From Thiothrix subterranea (lineage in GTDB: Bacteria > Pseudomonadota > Gammaproteobacteria > Thiotrichales > Thiotrichaceae): a stretch of 64,000 nucleotides of DNA. Positions 50,267-59,915 of the stretch are shown here, one piece after another. The stretch's first letter is position 1. Every line of letters starts with the position of its first letter. The stretch lies in the NCBI RefSeq assembly GCF_016772315.1, contig NZ_CP053482.1, positions 3,281,501 through 3,345,500 of the forward strand, read 5' to 3'. The notes under the pieces are model-generated. The model searched no databases and was not told the DNA's origin. It saw nothing but the letters and a program-made list of their open reading frames with translations. A program made the position numbers and the translations under genes.

Positions 50267-52612
50267 TTACTTCGTCAAACTCGCAAACAACACCGGCAAC
50301 TGCTCCGGCAACCGATCCACATGGTCAATCACCGTGTAATTATTCTGCCCGAAAATCCGCTTTACATAATCATCCGCGTGCGGGTCAAGCGTCAAACAAT
50401 ACGTCTGCACACCCGTGGCGTACAGCTCCTCCACCGCCTTTTTCGCATCGAAGCGCAAATGCTGCGGATCGCGCTCATCAATATCCGCCGGTTCGCCATC
50501 CGTCACCAACAAAATCAGTTTGCGGCGTTCCGGTTGCTTGTGCAAATGGTATGCGGAATGGCGCAACGCTGCCCCCATGCGCGTGGAAAGCCCACCCTTC
50601 ATCCCCGCCAAGCGCGATTTCGCCTCATCATCAAAGTGCTGATTAAAATCCTTCAAGCGGAAATACTGCACATCGTGCCGCCCATCCGACGCGAAGCCGT
50701 GAATCGCATACGGGTCGCCAATGCCCTCAATCGCCGTCGCCACCAGCGTGGAGGCTTCACGGGTCAATTGCAGCACCGTTTTGTCCGAACCCTTCATCGC
50801 CTCATTGGTAGATTGCGACAAATCCAGCAACACCACCACCGCCAAGTCACGGTTTTTAATGACATTGCGCATGGTAATGCGCGGGTTCGGCTGTTCGCCC
50901 ATGCGGATCGAAATCATCGCATCCACCGCCGCATTAATGTCGATTTCGTCGCCATCTTCCAGCCCGCGTTGGCGTTGCACTCCATCGGGCGTCAGCAAGT
51001 CGATAATCTGTTTAATGCGATGCGCCACCGGACGGTAAGCGTCAATAATCGCCCGAATATCATCAGGATCACCGCGTTGCTGGCGACGTTCGTACACCGT
51101 CACCCAATCGGGGCGGTGCAACTGAATGTGGTAATCCCATTCGTGATAATGAAACGGCTCAGAAACCGGCTCTTTGCCCCACATCTCATTGAAAGTTTTG
51201 GTGTTATCGGTCAAATCGTCTTCATACGGGCGCATTTCGGTGGAACACGTCCAGATTTCCTGCGCGTCATCGCCCGCGAGTTCGCAATCAACCTCGTTTG
51301 CCATCATCATCACATTGACCTGACGGCGCACCTGCCGCTGGCTGGCGGGGACGTATTCAAAGCCAACATCCCACGTCATTTCTTCCATCGTCCAAACGTA
51401 ACGGTTGTCATCGCGGTAAGGGATGCGGATGCGCTCCAGAATTCGCAAGCTCGGCACTTCACGCCGCCCCGCAAACAGGTTGTAAAGTTCCACTCCCATC
51501 AACCACGAGAACTGCCCATCATCCTGTTTTTCCGCGATATTGGCGTGGAATTTCGCCACGAACGAGCTAATCGCTTCATCACCCGCACCCGTCACCTGCT
51601 CATCGAGCAACATCAGCGCAATGTTTTCCAGCAAACGCATGGTTGGGTGTTCCACCGCGCCATCATAATTCGCGGTCAGCAGCCGACTCCACAAGGTTTT
51701 CAGCCCCGGAAACGCTTGCGTGGCTTTGTATTCGACCCGCGCATCTTCCATAAAACCGATGAAAAACAATTGCGCAGGGCTAAGCTGTTCCGCCGACAAT
51801 GCCTTGCGGGTATACATCAAATGCGCAGCCATGTGCGCGGCGGTGGCGCGGTACAATTCCAGCCCCGGAATATCGCCCATATCATCCACCGCATCCGGCA
51901 TGTGAAAAATACGGTGTTCGATGTAGGGTCGAAAATCGGTGTAATCCGCACCCGTCGGACGCAGGAAAAAGTCACGCGCCCACAATGCCCGCAGGTAGAA
52001 ATTCAGTTTGCGCTGGGTTTTGACGAACAACACCCCGCGCCGTTCTTTTTGCAAGGTTGCGCGGCTATCCGCCGATTCCAGATCAAAGTATTTGGTGAGG
52101 TTATTGAAATCTCGGCGGTAGGCTTGCGCACCAAAATTCGCCCAGCGACGCAAGCCGCTCAAGGTGAGTTTGGAGAGCAATTCATCCATGTGATTCAGCA
52201 TCGGGCGCAAGCCGCGTGCCGCTGTCGAGGAAAACTGGTGAATAAACGTCAGGTAGCCGCGCACCAATTCCGCATCGCCCAAATGCCGTGACGCGGTAGG
52301 CAGGCTGGAAATCATCAGCGTAATCACTTCACCGGATACCATCGACGACAGTTTCATCGCTGACGTGACCACATCGGGGATAATGTCTTCGCCGCATTCT
52401 TTGGCAACCAGCGGCATTTCCTGCAAATAGGTGATGAGCAGGTCTTCGCCACGACCGAGTTTCTGAATGGCTTTTGCACCGTCCAGATAATCCAGCAATC
52501 CGGCTGGTGACATCACCCGTGTGGCTTCTTGGTACGAACCATCGAGGACATCACGCACCCGTGGCGTTATTTTTTCGAGGAATTCCCGATACTCTTCAAG
52601 ATGGATTGCCAT
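50267..52612 (-). CDS. cbbO: RuBisCO activation protein CbbO (VWA domain)
   Basis: 781 aa. The C-terminal von Willebrand A domain has the MIDAS motif VVLLDLSQSTNEA, TRMGAALRHS and VTDGEPADID. The long N-terminal part is the CbbO-specific region. With CbbQ it forms an AAA+ motor complex that removes inhibitory sugar phosphates from form I RuBisCO. Last gene of cbbL-cbbS-orf-cbbQ-cbbO. Confidence 0.95.
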   Translation of the reverse strand: MAIHLEEYREFLEKITPRVRDVLDGSYQEATRVMSPAGLLDYLDGAKAIQKLGRGEDLLITYLQEMPLVAKECGEDIIPDVVTSAMKLSSMVSGEVITLMISSLPTASRHLGDAELVRGYLTFIHQFSSTAARGLRPMLNHMDELLSKLTLSGLRRWANFGAQAYRRDFNNLTKYFDLESADSRATLQKERRGVLFVKTQRKLNFYLRALWARDFFLRPTGADYTDFRPYIEHRIFHMPDAVDDMGDIPGLELYRATAAHMAAHLMYTRKALSAEQLSPAQLFFIGFMEDARVEYKATQAFPGLKTLWSRLLTANYDGAVEHPTMRLLENIALMLLDEQVTGAGDEAISSFVAKFHANIAEKQDDGQFSWLMGVELYNLFAGRREVPSLRILERIRIPYRDDNRYVWTMEEMTWDVGFEYVPASQRQVRRQVNVMMMANEVDCELAGDDAQEIWTCSTEMRPYEDDLTDNTKTFNEMWGKEPVSEPFHYHEWDYHIQLHRPDWVTVYERRQQRGDPDDIRAIIDAYRPVAHRIKQIIDLLTPDGVQRQRGLEDGDEIDINAAVDAMISIRMGEQPNPRITMRNVIKNRDLAVVVLLDLSQSTNEAMKGSDKTVLQLTREASTLVATAIEGIGDPYAIHGFASDGRHDVQYFRLKDFNQHFDDEAKSRLAGMKGGLSTRMGAALRHSAYHLHKQPERRKLILLVTDGEPADIDERDPQHLRFDAKKAVEELYATGVQTYCLTLDPHADDYVKRIFGQNNYTVIDHVDRLPEQLPVLFASLTK

Positions 52613-52630
52613 AATTGCCTACCGTTTGGT

Positions 52631-53446
52631 TTACCCAAAGAACGTCTGCACCGCCGCATTCAGCGTATCCCGCATATCGGGGTCGTCGGTCAACGGTGTC
52701 ACCATCGTCATCGAGCAGGCAGCCAGCGGCGTAACGCCCTTGCTAATCAATTGTCCTGCGTACACCAGCAAACGGGTGGAAATCCCTTCATCCAGCCCGT
52801 GACCTTTGAGGTTACGCGCCCGGTGTGCAATTTGTACCAATTTGGCGGCGGTCTTTTCATCCACGCCGGATTCTTTGGAAACGATGGCGACTTCGACCTG
52901 TTCACGCGGGTAGTCAAAATCCAACGCACCGAAACGTTGCTTGGTCGATTGCTTCAAATCCTTCATCAAGCTCTGATAGCCGGGGTTGTAGGAAATCACC
53001 AATTGGAAATCAGGGTGCGCTTCGATCAACTCGCCTTTTTTGTCCAGCGGTAAGCTGCGGCGGTGGTCGGTCAACGGGTGAATCACGACGGTGGTGTCTT
53101 GGCGTGCTTCGACGACTTCATCCAAATAGCAAATTGCGCCGATGCGGGCGGCAGTAGCTAAAGGGCCGTCTTGCCATTTCGTGCCGTCTTTGTCGAGCAA
53201 AAAACGCCCCACCAAGTCGGAGGCCGTCATATCTTCGTTACACGCTACGGTAATCAGTGGGCGTTTCAGCCGCCATGCCATGTGTTCGACGAAACGCGAT
53301 TTACCACAACCTGTTGGCCCTTTGAGCATCATCGGCATACGTGCGCTATAGGCAGCTTCGTACAAAGCGATTTCGTCACCAACCGCTTCGTAATAAGGTT
53401 CGTTTTTAACGAGGTATTGGTTGGGATCAACAGTAGTAGCAGACAT
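52631..53446 (-). CDS. cbbQ: RuBisCO activation AAA+ ATPase CbbQ
   Basis: 271 aa MoxR-type AAA+. Walker [10 protein letters not shown] (42-50), Walker [11 protein letters not shown], sensor [12 protein letters not shown]. Hexameric motor partner of CbbO. 18 bases separate it from cbbO. Confidence 0.97.
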   Translation of the reverse strand: MSATTVDPNQYLVKNEPYYEAVGDEIALYEAAYSARMPMMLKGPTGCGKSRFVEHMAWRLKRPLITVACNEDMTASDLVGRFLLDKDGTKWQDGPLATAARIGAICYLDEVVEARQDTTVVIHPLTDHRRSLPLDKKGELIEAHPDFQLVISYNPGYQSLMKDLKQSTKQRFGALDFDYPREQVEVAIVSKESGVDEKTAAKLVQIAHRARNLKGHGLDEGISTRLLVYAGQLISKGVTPLAACSMTMVTPLTDDPDMRDTLNAAVQTFFG

Positions 53447-53471
53447 AAGGCGACCTCATTTTCTCGCAGGG

Positions 53472-53783
53472 TTAATCTTCGTCGTCGGTTTCATGCTCGC
53501 CGCACCAGCCATTGGCACGGGCTTTTTCGATGGCAGCACCGTGAAAGCGTTGATGGCGTTCGGCTAAATCAGGTGGTAGGCGGCTGACTAAGCAACCGTA
53601 TTTGTCCCACTCGGCATTGACCTTCTGTAACACGGAGTCAATCCCGGCTAGGTTCCAGCCTTCACAAGTTTGTGTTTCAGGCAAAATGCCAAATACCCAA
53701 GCGTCGCGGATAATCTTGCCAATCGTGGTCATGCCACCTTGCAGATCTTTGTCGATACCGATGTAAGTGCTGGGCTTGTTCAT
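53472..53783 (-). CDS. Small protein of unknown function in the cbb operon
   Basis: 103 aa, soluble, acidic tail (ETDDED). TYIGIDKDLQGGMTTIGKII, RDAWVFGILPETQTCEGWN and LPPDLAERHQRFHGAAI have no motif I can name. Position between cbbS and cbbQ, on the same strand, suggests a role in RuBisCO assembly or activation. A large RNA palindrome lies just upstream. Confidence 0.75.
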   Translation of the reverse strand: MNKPSTYIGIDKDLQGGMTTIGKIIRDAWVFGILPETQTCEGWNLAGIDSVLQKVNAEWDKYGCLVSRLPPDLAERHQRFHGAAIEKARANGWCGEHETDDED

Positions 53784-53815
53784 GGCGTATTTCCTGTGAT
53801 GTGTATAAGTAAAAA

Positions 53816-53916
53816 ACCCTCACCCCAACCCCTCTCCCAAAGGTAGAGGGGCTAAGAAGAATCGCATCTTACTCCCCCTCTACCGCTTGCGGGAGAGGGG
53901 GATAGGGGGTGAGGGT
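53816..53916. repeat. Nested palindrome after cbbS
   Basis: Outer arms ACCCTCACCCC...CCTCTCCC (53816-53838) and GGGAGAGGGG...GGGGTGAGGGT (53891-53916), with an inner perfect stem GGTAGAGGGG/CCCCTCTACC. It starts 3 bases beyond the cbbS stop on the transcribed strand. It can form a very stable RNA stem that protects cbbLS mRNA or lowers downstream expression. Confidence 0.8.
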
Positions 53917-53919
53917 CTT

Positions 53920-54276
53920 TTAAACCGTTTTACCACGGTAGATAACCATAGATGCACCGGCGCATTGCGCGTAGTTGTCCAAGCCGAGCAAACGAACGTG
54001 ATTGTTCGGGTGTGCAGCGTGGCAGTTGTCCAGTTCCGCCAGAATCGCGTCAACATTGGTTTCACCAAACATTGGCAATTTCCACATGTACCAGTAGTTG
54101 GCAAACGCATTCTGTGGCTCAGTGTGTTCGATGGACGGATTCCAGCCTTTGTTGATGATGTACTGGATTTGCTTGCGCGTTTGTTCCGCATTCATCGCAG
54201 GCAGGTAGGAGAAAGTTTCAAACTTGCGGCTGCCAGCATCGCTTAAGCTTGATTTGTAATCTTGCATATCACTCAT
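53920..54276 (-). CDS. cbbS: RuBisCO small subunit, form I
   Basis: 118 aa. [36 protein letters not shown] and [15 protein letters not shown] are conserved form I small-subunit segments. 34 bases downstream of cbbL. Confidence 0.98.
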   Translation of the reverse strand: MSDMQDYKSSLSDAGSRKFETFSYLPAMNAEQTRKQIQYIINKGWNPSIEHTEPQNAFANYWYMWKLPMFGETNVDAILAELDNCHAAHPNNHVRLLGLDNYAQCAGASMVIYRGKTV

Positions 54277-54310
54277 GTGATGTACTCCAAAATAAGGTTT
54301 AACGAATCAA

Positions 54311-55729
54311 TTACTTATGAGCAACGTCAAGTTTGTCAACGGTGTCGAACTCGAACTTGATTTCTTTCCATGTTTCCATAGCGATCTTCAGTTCAGGGCT
54401 AGACTTCGCTGCATTGGTGAGGATGTCCTTACCTTCTTTTTCCAGTTCACGACCCATGTTACGCGCTTCAACGCAAGCCTCAACCGCGACACGGTTAGCC
54501 GCTGCACCTGCTGCATTGCCCCACGGGTGCCCCAGTGTGCCGCCGCCGAATTGCAATACGGAGTCATCACCGAAGATGTTAACCAGCGCAGGCATGTGCC
54601 AGACGTGGATACCACCGGATGCGACAGGGATAACGCCCGGCATTGAACCCCAATCTTGGTCGAAGAAAATACCGCGTGAACGGTCTTCTTTGATGAAGGA
54701 ATCGCGCATGATGTCGATCCAGCCCAAGGTGGCTTCGCGGTCGCCTTCCAATTTACCCACAACTGTACCGGAGTGCAGGTGGTCGCCGCCGGACAGACGC
54801 AAAATCTTGGTCAGTACGCGGAAGTGGATACCGTGGTGCGGGTTGCGGTCGAGTACCGCGTGCATCGCACGGTGGATGTGCAACAACATCCCGTTGTTTT
54901 GGCACCATTGCGCCAATTGGGTGTTCGCTGACAGACCGCCGGTCAGGTAGTCGTGCATGATGATCGGCGCACCGATTTCTTTGGCGTATTCCGCACGGCG
55001 CATCATTTCATCAGAGGTAGGCGCGGTAACGTTCAGGTAGTGACCTTTGCGCTCGCCGGTTTCCGCTTCCGCTTTGTGGATCGCTTCCATTACGAAGTCG
55101 AAACGGTGTCTCCAGCGCATGAACGGCTGGCTGTTAACGTTTTCGTCGTCTTTGGTGAAGTCCAAACCGCCGCGCAGACCTTCGTAGCACGCCCGACCGT
55201 AGTTTTTCGCAGACAGACCCAGCTTTGGCTTGATGGTGCAACCCAACAGTGGACGACCGTATTTGTTCATGATGTCGCGTTCGACTTGGATACCCTGTGG
55301 CGGGCCGTTACACGTCATGACGTAAGCGATAGGGAAGCGGATGTCTTCCAAACGCAGTGCACGTAACGCTTTGAAACCAAACACGTTACCGACCAATGAA
55401 GTCAGTACGTTTACGACTGAACCTTCTTCAAACAGGTCGATCGGGTATGCCACGAAAGCGTAGAAGCAGGTGTCATCGCCGGGTACGTCTTCAATCGCGT
55501 AAGCACGCCCTTTGTAGTAGTCCAGATCGGTTAACAGGTCAGTCCAAACCGTTGTCCATGTACCTGTGGAAGATTCTGCCGCAACCGCTGCTGCTACTTC
55601 TTCACGCGGTACGCCCGCTTGAGGAGTGATTTTGAAGCAAGCAAGGATGTCGGTGTCTTTCGGGGTGTAGTCCGGCATCCAGTAAGTTTCGCGGTATTCT
55701 TTAACACCTGCGCTGTAATTCTTTGCCAT
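54311..55729 (-). CDS. cbbL: RuBisCO large subunit, form I (IAq-like)
   Basis: 472 aa. Carbamylated Lys and metal ligands in [13 protein letters not shown], active-site [12 protein letters not shown], loop 6 [16 protein letters not shown]. Association with cbbQ and cbbO, and no carboxysome genes nearby, points to form IAq. CO2-fixing enzyme of the Calvin cycle. GGAGGAA precedes the ATG. Confidence 0.99.
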   Translation of the reverse strand: MAKNYSAGVKEYRETYWMPDYTPKDTDILACFKITPQAGVPREEVAAAVAAESSTGTWTTVWTDLLTDLDYYKGRAYAIEDVPGDDTCFYAFVAYPIDLFEEGSVVNVLTSLVGNVFGFKALRALRLEDIRFPIAYVMTCNGPPQGIQVERDIMNKYGRPLLGCTIKPKLGLSAKNYGRACYEGLRGGLDFTKDDENVNSQPFMRWRHRFDFVMEAIHKAEAETGERKGHYLNVTAPTSDEMMRRAEYAKEIGAPIIMHDYLTGGLSANTQLAQWCQNNGMLLHIHRAMHAVLDRNPHHGIHFRVLTKILRLSGGDHLHSGTVVGKLEGDREATLGWIDIMRDSFIKEDRSRGIFFDQDWGSMPGVIPVASGGIHVWHMPALVNIFGDDSVLQFGGGTLGHPWGNAAGAAANRVAVEACVEARNMGRELEKEGKDILTNAAKSSPELKIAMETWKEIKFEFDTVDKLDVAHK

Positions 55730-55828
55730 GAAGTGAGTTCCTCCAACGAGGTTATAAGAAAAAAGTGTTTTTGCCTAAACAACAAGCACTGCCTGCTGAT
55801 GGGGGAGAAGTATGCCAAACAGTAGGTA

Positions 55829-55843
55829 TAATTGAAACTCAAT
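55829..55843. promoter_or_regulatory. Candidate CbbR operator
   Basis: ATTGAAACTCAAT (55831-55843) is a perfect 5-bp-arm palindrome in the 162-bp divergent cbbL-cbbR region. It contains TAA-N7-TCA (55829-55841), fitting the TNA-N7-TNA form of CbbR sites. The position suits control of both genes. Confidence 0.5.
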
Positions 55844-55891
55844 AATGAAACGTGTAAATATAAGCAACGCTGATGTTTTTAGGAGGGACAG

Positions 55892-56800
55892 ATGCCATAC
55901 TCATTAAGCCAAATCCGCATTTTTGAAGCGGTGGCACAATACGAAAGTTACACCCGTGCGGCGGAAAAGCTGTTCATGACGCAACCGGCTGTTTCCATGC
56001 AAATCAAGCAGTTGGAGGAGGATAGCGGGCTGGCATTGTTTGAACGTCAAGGCAAAAAAATGTGCTTAACCCCAATTGGTAAGGAAGTGCAGCATTACGC
56101 CAGCCGCGTATTACAGGCTCACAACGACATGCTGGGGGTGATGAAAGAGCTTAAAGGCACGAAAGGCGGGCATTTGGTTGTCTCGGTGGCAACCACGGCT
56201 AATTATTTCGTCACGCAATTGCTGGCAGAGTTTTCACAACAACACGAAGGCATCAATATCACGCTGGACGTGACCAACCGCCACACCTTGCTGGATCAGT
56301 TGGAAAATCACGAGCCGGACATGGTGATCATGGGTGAACCGCCGAAAGGCCATGGTTTGCAATCCGAACGTTTGATGGAAAATCCGCTGGTGGTGATTGC
56401 CGCGCCGACGCATCCGCTGGTAAGCATTGGTCGCCCGCTGTTGCTGAGTGATGTGTTGGCGGAACGCTTTATTGTGCGAGAAAAAGGGTCGGGGACACGC
56501 AGCGCGATCGAACGGCATTTGCATAAATACAATGCCAGTTGCAAAAATTCGTTGGAAATGCGCAGCAATGAAACCATCAAACACGCGGTAGAGGCGGGCT
56601 TGGGGCTGGGGATTGTGTCAATGCACACGATTCAGCCGGAACTGGATAGCGGGCGGTTGGTGATTTTGCAGGTGGAAAATTTCCCGATTCATCGCCATTG
56701 GCATGTCGTAATGCGCAAAGGTAAACGGCTGTCGCCGATTGCGCGCGAGTTTAAGCAGTTTGTGATGGCGGAAGCCCCGCGTTTTGTACGGAATGCGTAG
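55892..56800 (+). CDS. cbbR: LysR-type regulator CbbR
   Basis: 302 aa. N-terminal helix-turn-helix (LSQIRIFEAVAQYESYTRAAEKL, TQPAVSMQIKQLE) and a LysR effector domain (GHLVVSVATTANYFVTQLLA). AGGAGG precedes the ATG. Divergent from cbbL, the standard position of the Calvin-cycle activator. Confidence 0.95.
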   Translation: MPYSLSQIRIFEAVAQYESYTRAAEKLFMTQPAVSMQIKQLEEDSGLALFERQGKKMCLTPIGKEVQHYASRVLQAHNDMLGVMKELKGTKGGHLVVSVATTANYFVTQLLAEFSQQHEGINITLDVTNRHTLLDQLENHEPDMVIMGEPPKGHGLQSERLMENPLVVIAAPTHPLVSIGRPLLLSDVLAERFIVREKGSGTRSAIERHLHKYNASCKNSLEMRSNETIKHAVEAGLGLGIVSMHTIQPELDSGRLVILQVENFPIHRHWHVVMRKGKRLSPIAREFKQFVMAEAPRFVRNA

Positions 56801-56806
56801 GGCAGG

Positions 56807-56834
56807 GTAGAGACGCAAGATTTTGCGTCTCTAC
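56807..56834. repeat. GTAGAGACGCAA inverted repeat
   Basis: Perfect 12-bp arms: GTAGAGACGCAA (56807-56818), loop GATT, TTGCGTCTCTAC (56823-56834). It begins 7 bases after the cbbR stop. This motif resembles small palindromic repeats dispersed in many bacterial genomes; only one copy is seen here. Confidence 0.75.
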
Positions 56835-56877
56835 GGATTGTGGCATGATGGCGTTCTTTCATGCAGGAGCACCCGGA

Positions 56878-57261
56878 ATGCCAGAATGCCAAAAATTGCT
56901 GTTGAGTATTGTCGAATTGGGCGGTTATCCCGATTTTACCGCTTTGTATGAGCGCCTCGGTTTTCGCGTCGAAAAGCAAACCAGTATGCGTAAGGTGTTA
57001 CAGTTTCTGAAGAAAAACACGCCTGCGGTGATCGTCGCGGAGTTTAACTTTCAGTCGGATTTTCGGGATCGCACCAGCAGTTTGGAGTCGATGATGGCAG
57101 TGGTGCAGCGCACACCGGATACGCGGGTGGTGGTATTTTACGATCGCGAATATGCCCACCAGTTGGCGCGGTTGACGGAACGGTTTCCGTTGTTGCTGAC
57201 CTTGCGTTTTCCGATTGCTGAATCCGATGTGGAAGGTGCATTAGGCAAGCAAAGCGCTTAA
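56878..57261 (+). CDS. Small conserved protein, receiver-like fold possible
   Basis: 127 aa from ATG 56878 (AGGAG upstream). Alternating beta/alpha pattern (CQKLLLSIVELGG, PAVIVAEFNF, TRVVVFYDREYAHQL, PLLLTLRFPIAESDVEGAL) is reminiscent of a response-regulator receiver without a clear phosphorylation Asp. Lies between cbbR and gyrA. Function unknown. Confidence 0.65.
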   Translation: MPECQKLLLSIVELGGYPDFTALYERLGFRVEKQTSMRKVLQFLKKNTPAVIVAEFNFQSDFRDRTSSLESMMAVVQRTPDTRVVVFYDREYAHQLARLTERFPLLLTLRFPIAESDVEGALGKQSA

Positions 57262-57288
57262 CGCAAACGCACACATCCATACTTTTTC

Positions 57289-57297
57289 TGGTATAAT
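57289..57297 (+). promoter_or_regulatory. Extended -10 promoter of gyrA
   Basis: TGGTATAAT at 57289-57297 is a consensus extended -10, 36 bases before the gyrA ATG. The -35 region is poor, as is common with extended -10 promoters. Confidence 0.65.
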
Positions 57298-57332
57298 CCC
57301 GCTCTTCATGATTTAGGTGATCGAACAAGAAT

Positions 57333-59915
57333 ATGGCCACATTTGCCAAGGAAATTATCCCGGTTAATCTCGAAGATGAAATGCGCCAGTCCTATTTGGA
57401 CTACGCAATGAGTGTCATTGTTGGACGTGCGTTACCGGATGTGCGCGACGGTTTGAAGCCCGTCCACCGCCGCGTGTTGTTTGCGATGAGCGAACTCGGC
57501 AACGAATGGAACAAGCCCTACAAAAAATCCGCGCGTATCGTCGGTGACGTGATCGGTAAATACCACCCGCACGGTGATACCGCCGTGTACGACACAATGG
57601 TGCGGATGGCGCAACCGTTCTCGCTGCGCTACATGCTCGTGGATGGTCAAGGGAACTTTGGTTCTGTGGATGGCGATTCGCCTGCGGCGATGCGTTACAC
57701 CGAAGTGCGCATGTCCAAAATTGCCCACGAATTGCAGATGGACATCGACAAAGAAACCGTCGATTTTGTCCCCAACTATGACGGCAACGAGAAAGAACCC
57801 AGCGTGTTTCCCACGCGCTTGCCCAACTTGCTGATCAACGGTTCATCCGGTATCGCGGTCGGGATGGCGACGAATATTCCCCCGCACAATCTCACCGAAA
57901 CCGTGAATGCGTGCCTCGCGTTGCTGGCTGATCCCGATATGGACATCAGCGATTTGATGGAATACCTGCCGGGGCCTGATTTCCCCACCGCCGGTATTAT
58001 CAATGGCGCACGCGGTATCCGCGACGCTTACCACACCGGCAAAGGGCGCATTTACGTCCGCGCCCGTGCCAATGTTGAAGTCGATGAACGCACGCACCGT
58101 GAAACCATCATCGTCACCGAGTTGCCGTATCAGGTGAACAAGGCGCGTTTGCTGGAAAAAATTGCCGATCTGGTCAAAGAGAAAAAGCTCGAAGGCATTT
58201 CCGAATTGCGCGACGAATCCGACAAAGACGGGATGCGCATGGTGATTGAACTCAAGCGCGGCGAATCCGGCGATGTGATCATCAATAACCTCTACAAGCA
58301 AACCCAGATGCAGAGCGTATTCGGCATCAATATGGTAGCGTTGATCGACGGTCAACCGCGTTTGCTGAACTTAAAAGACATACTGGCAGCCTTCCTGCGT
58401 CACCGCCGCGAAATCGTCACGCGCCGCACCATTTTTGAAGTACGCAAAGCCCGCGAACGCGCCCACATCCTCGAAGGTTTAGCGGTTGCGCTCTCCAATA
58501 TCGACGACATTATTACCCTGATCAAATCCGCGCCTAGCCCTGCCGATGCCAAACTCGGTTTGGTGGCACGCGCTTGGAATGCAGGCATTGTCAGCGATAT
58601 GTTGAGCCGTTCCGGTGCGGATACCTGCCGCCCAGACGATTTGCCTGAGCAATACGGTTTGCGCTCTGACGGTTATTGGCTCTCCGAAGTACAAGCCCAA
58701 GCAATTTTGGATTTGCGCTTGCACCGTCTGACAGGTTTGGAAAAAGACAAGATCATTGCCGAATACCGCGAATTGCTGGAAAAGATTGCCGATTTGCTGG
58801 AAATCCTCGGCAATCCTGACCGTTTGCTGCAAGTGATTCGTGATGAATTACTGTTGGTGCGCGATACCTACGGCGATGCGCGTCGTACCGAAATCAACGT
58901 GGTCGGCGAAGACCTGTGCATGGAAGACCTGATTGCTGACGAAGAAGTCATGGTCACGTTCTCGCACGCGGGTTACGCCAAAGCGCAAACGCTGGACACT
59001 TACCGTGCGCAAAAACGCGGCGGGCGCGGCAAAGCGGCGACAGCGATGAAAGACGAAGATTTCATCGAAAAGCTCTTCGTTGCCAGTATGCACGACACCT
59101 TGCTGTGCTTCTCCAGCCGTGGGCGCATGTATTGGCTGAAAGTTTACCAATTACCAATGGGCGGACGCGGCGCACGTGGCAAGCCAATGGTTAATTTGCT
59201 GCCGCTGGAAGAGGGCGAACGCATCAATGCAGTGCTGCCAATCCGCGAATACGCTGAAGACAAATACATCTTCATGGCAACCTCCGAAGGTACAGTTAAG
59301 AAAACGCCGTTGACTGATTTCTCGCGTCCACGCACGGCGGGCATTATCGCGGTGGACTTGCGCGACGGCGACCAATTGGTCGACGTGGCTGTGACCAACG
59401 GCGATAGCGAAGTCATGCTGTTCAGCACCTCCGGCAAAGCGATTCGTTTCCACGAATCCGATGTGAGGGCAATGGGACGGACGGCGGCAGGCGTGCGCGG
59501 TATCCGCATGGACGAGGGGCAGGAAGTCAACGCGCTGATCATTTTGGGCGAAGGCGAACTGCTGATTGCGACCGAAAACGGTTACGGCAAGCGCACCCGT
59601 GCAGAAGAATTCTCGCAGCAAGGGCGCGGCGGGCAAGGCGTGATTGCGATTCAAACCTCTGACCGCAACGGTAATGCGGTCGGTGCGGTGCAAGTGCGCG
59701 AAGATTGCCAGATTATGCTCATCACCGACGGCGGCACATTGGTGCGCACCCCAGTCGCTGACGTTTCCATCGTCGGGCGCAATACGCAGGGTGTGACCTT
59801 GATTCGCCTCAATGATGAGGAAAAGTTGGTGCAAATTGCGCCGATTTTGACCGATGTTACTGATGAAAATGCTGATGTCATTGAAGATGATGCTGATGTA
59901 GGTGGATCTGAATAA
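57333..59915 (+). CDS. gyrA: DNA gyrase subunit A
   Basis: 860 aa. Catalytic Tyr122 ([11 protein letters not shown]). The quinolone-resistance region reads [11 protein letters not shown] with T83 and D87. C-terminal beta-pinwheel with the GyrA box ([11 protein letters not shown]) and an acidic tail ([16 protein letters not shown]). AGGTGA upstream. serC, its usual next gene, is displaced by three accessory genes. Confidence 0.98.
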   Translation: MATFAKEIIPVNLEDEMRQSYLDYAMSVIVGRALPDVRDGLKPVHRRVLFAMSELGNEWNKPYKKSARIVGDVIGKYHPHGDTAVYDTMVRMAQPFSLRYMLVDGQGNFGSVDGDSPAAMRYTEVRMSKIAHELQMDIDKETVDFVPNYDGNEKEPSVFPTRLPNLLINGSSGIAVGMATNIPPHNLTETVNACLALLADPDMDISDLMEYLPGPDFPTAGIINGARGIRDAYHTGKGRIYVRARANVEVDERTHRETIIVTELPYQVNKARLLEKIADLVKEKKLEGISELRDESDKDGMRMVIELKRGESGDVIINNLYKQTQMQSVFGINMVALIDGQPRLLNLKDILAAFLRHRREIVTRRTIFEVRKARERAHILEGLAVALSNIDDIITLIKSAPSPADAKLGLVARAWNAGIVSDMLSRSGADTCRPDDLPEQYGLRSDGYWLSEVQAQAILDLRLHRLTGLEKDKIIAEYRELLEKIADLLEILGNPDRLLQVIRDELLLVRDTYGDARRTEINVVGEDLCMEDLIADEEVMVTFSHAGYAKAQTLDTYRAQKRGGRGKAATAMKDEDFIEKLFVASMHDTLLCFSSRGRMYWLKVYQLPMGGRGARGKPMVNLLPLEEGERINAVLPIREYAEDKYIFMATSEGTVKKTPLTDFSRPRTAGIIAVDLRDGDQLVDVAVTNGDSEVMLFSTSGKAIRFHESDVRAMGRTAAGVRGIRMDEGQEVNALIILGEGELLIATENGYGKRTRAEEFSQQGRGGQGVIAIQTSDRNGNAVGAVQVREDCQIMLITDGGTLVRTPVADVSIVGRNTQGVTLIRLNDEEKLVQIAPILTDVTDENADVIEDDADVGGSE

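Noticed and set aside
50321..52291. 656-codon open frame opposite cbbO
   Set aside because: It lies wholly antisense to the well-supported cbbO and its Arg/His/Gln-rich product is typical of a mirror frame of a GC-rich gene.
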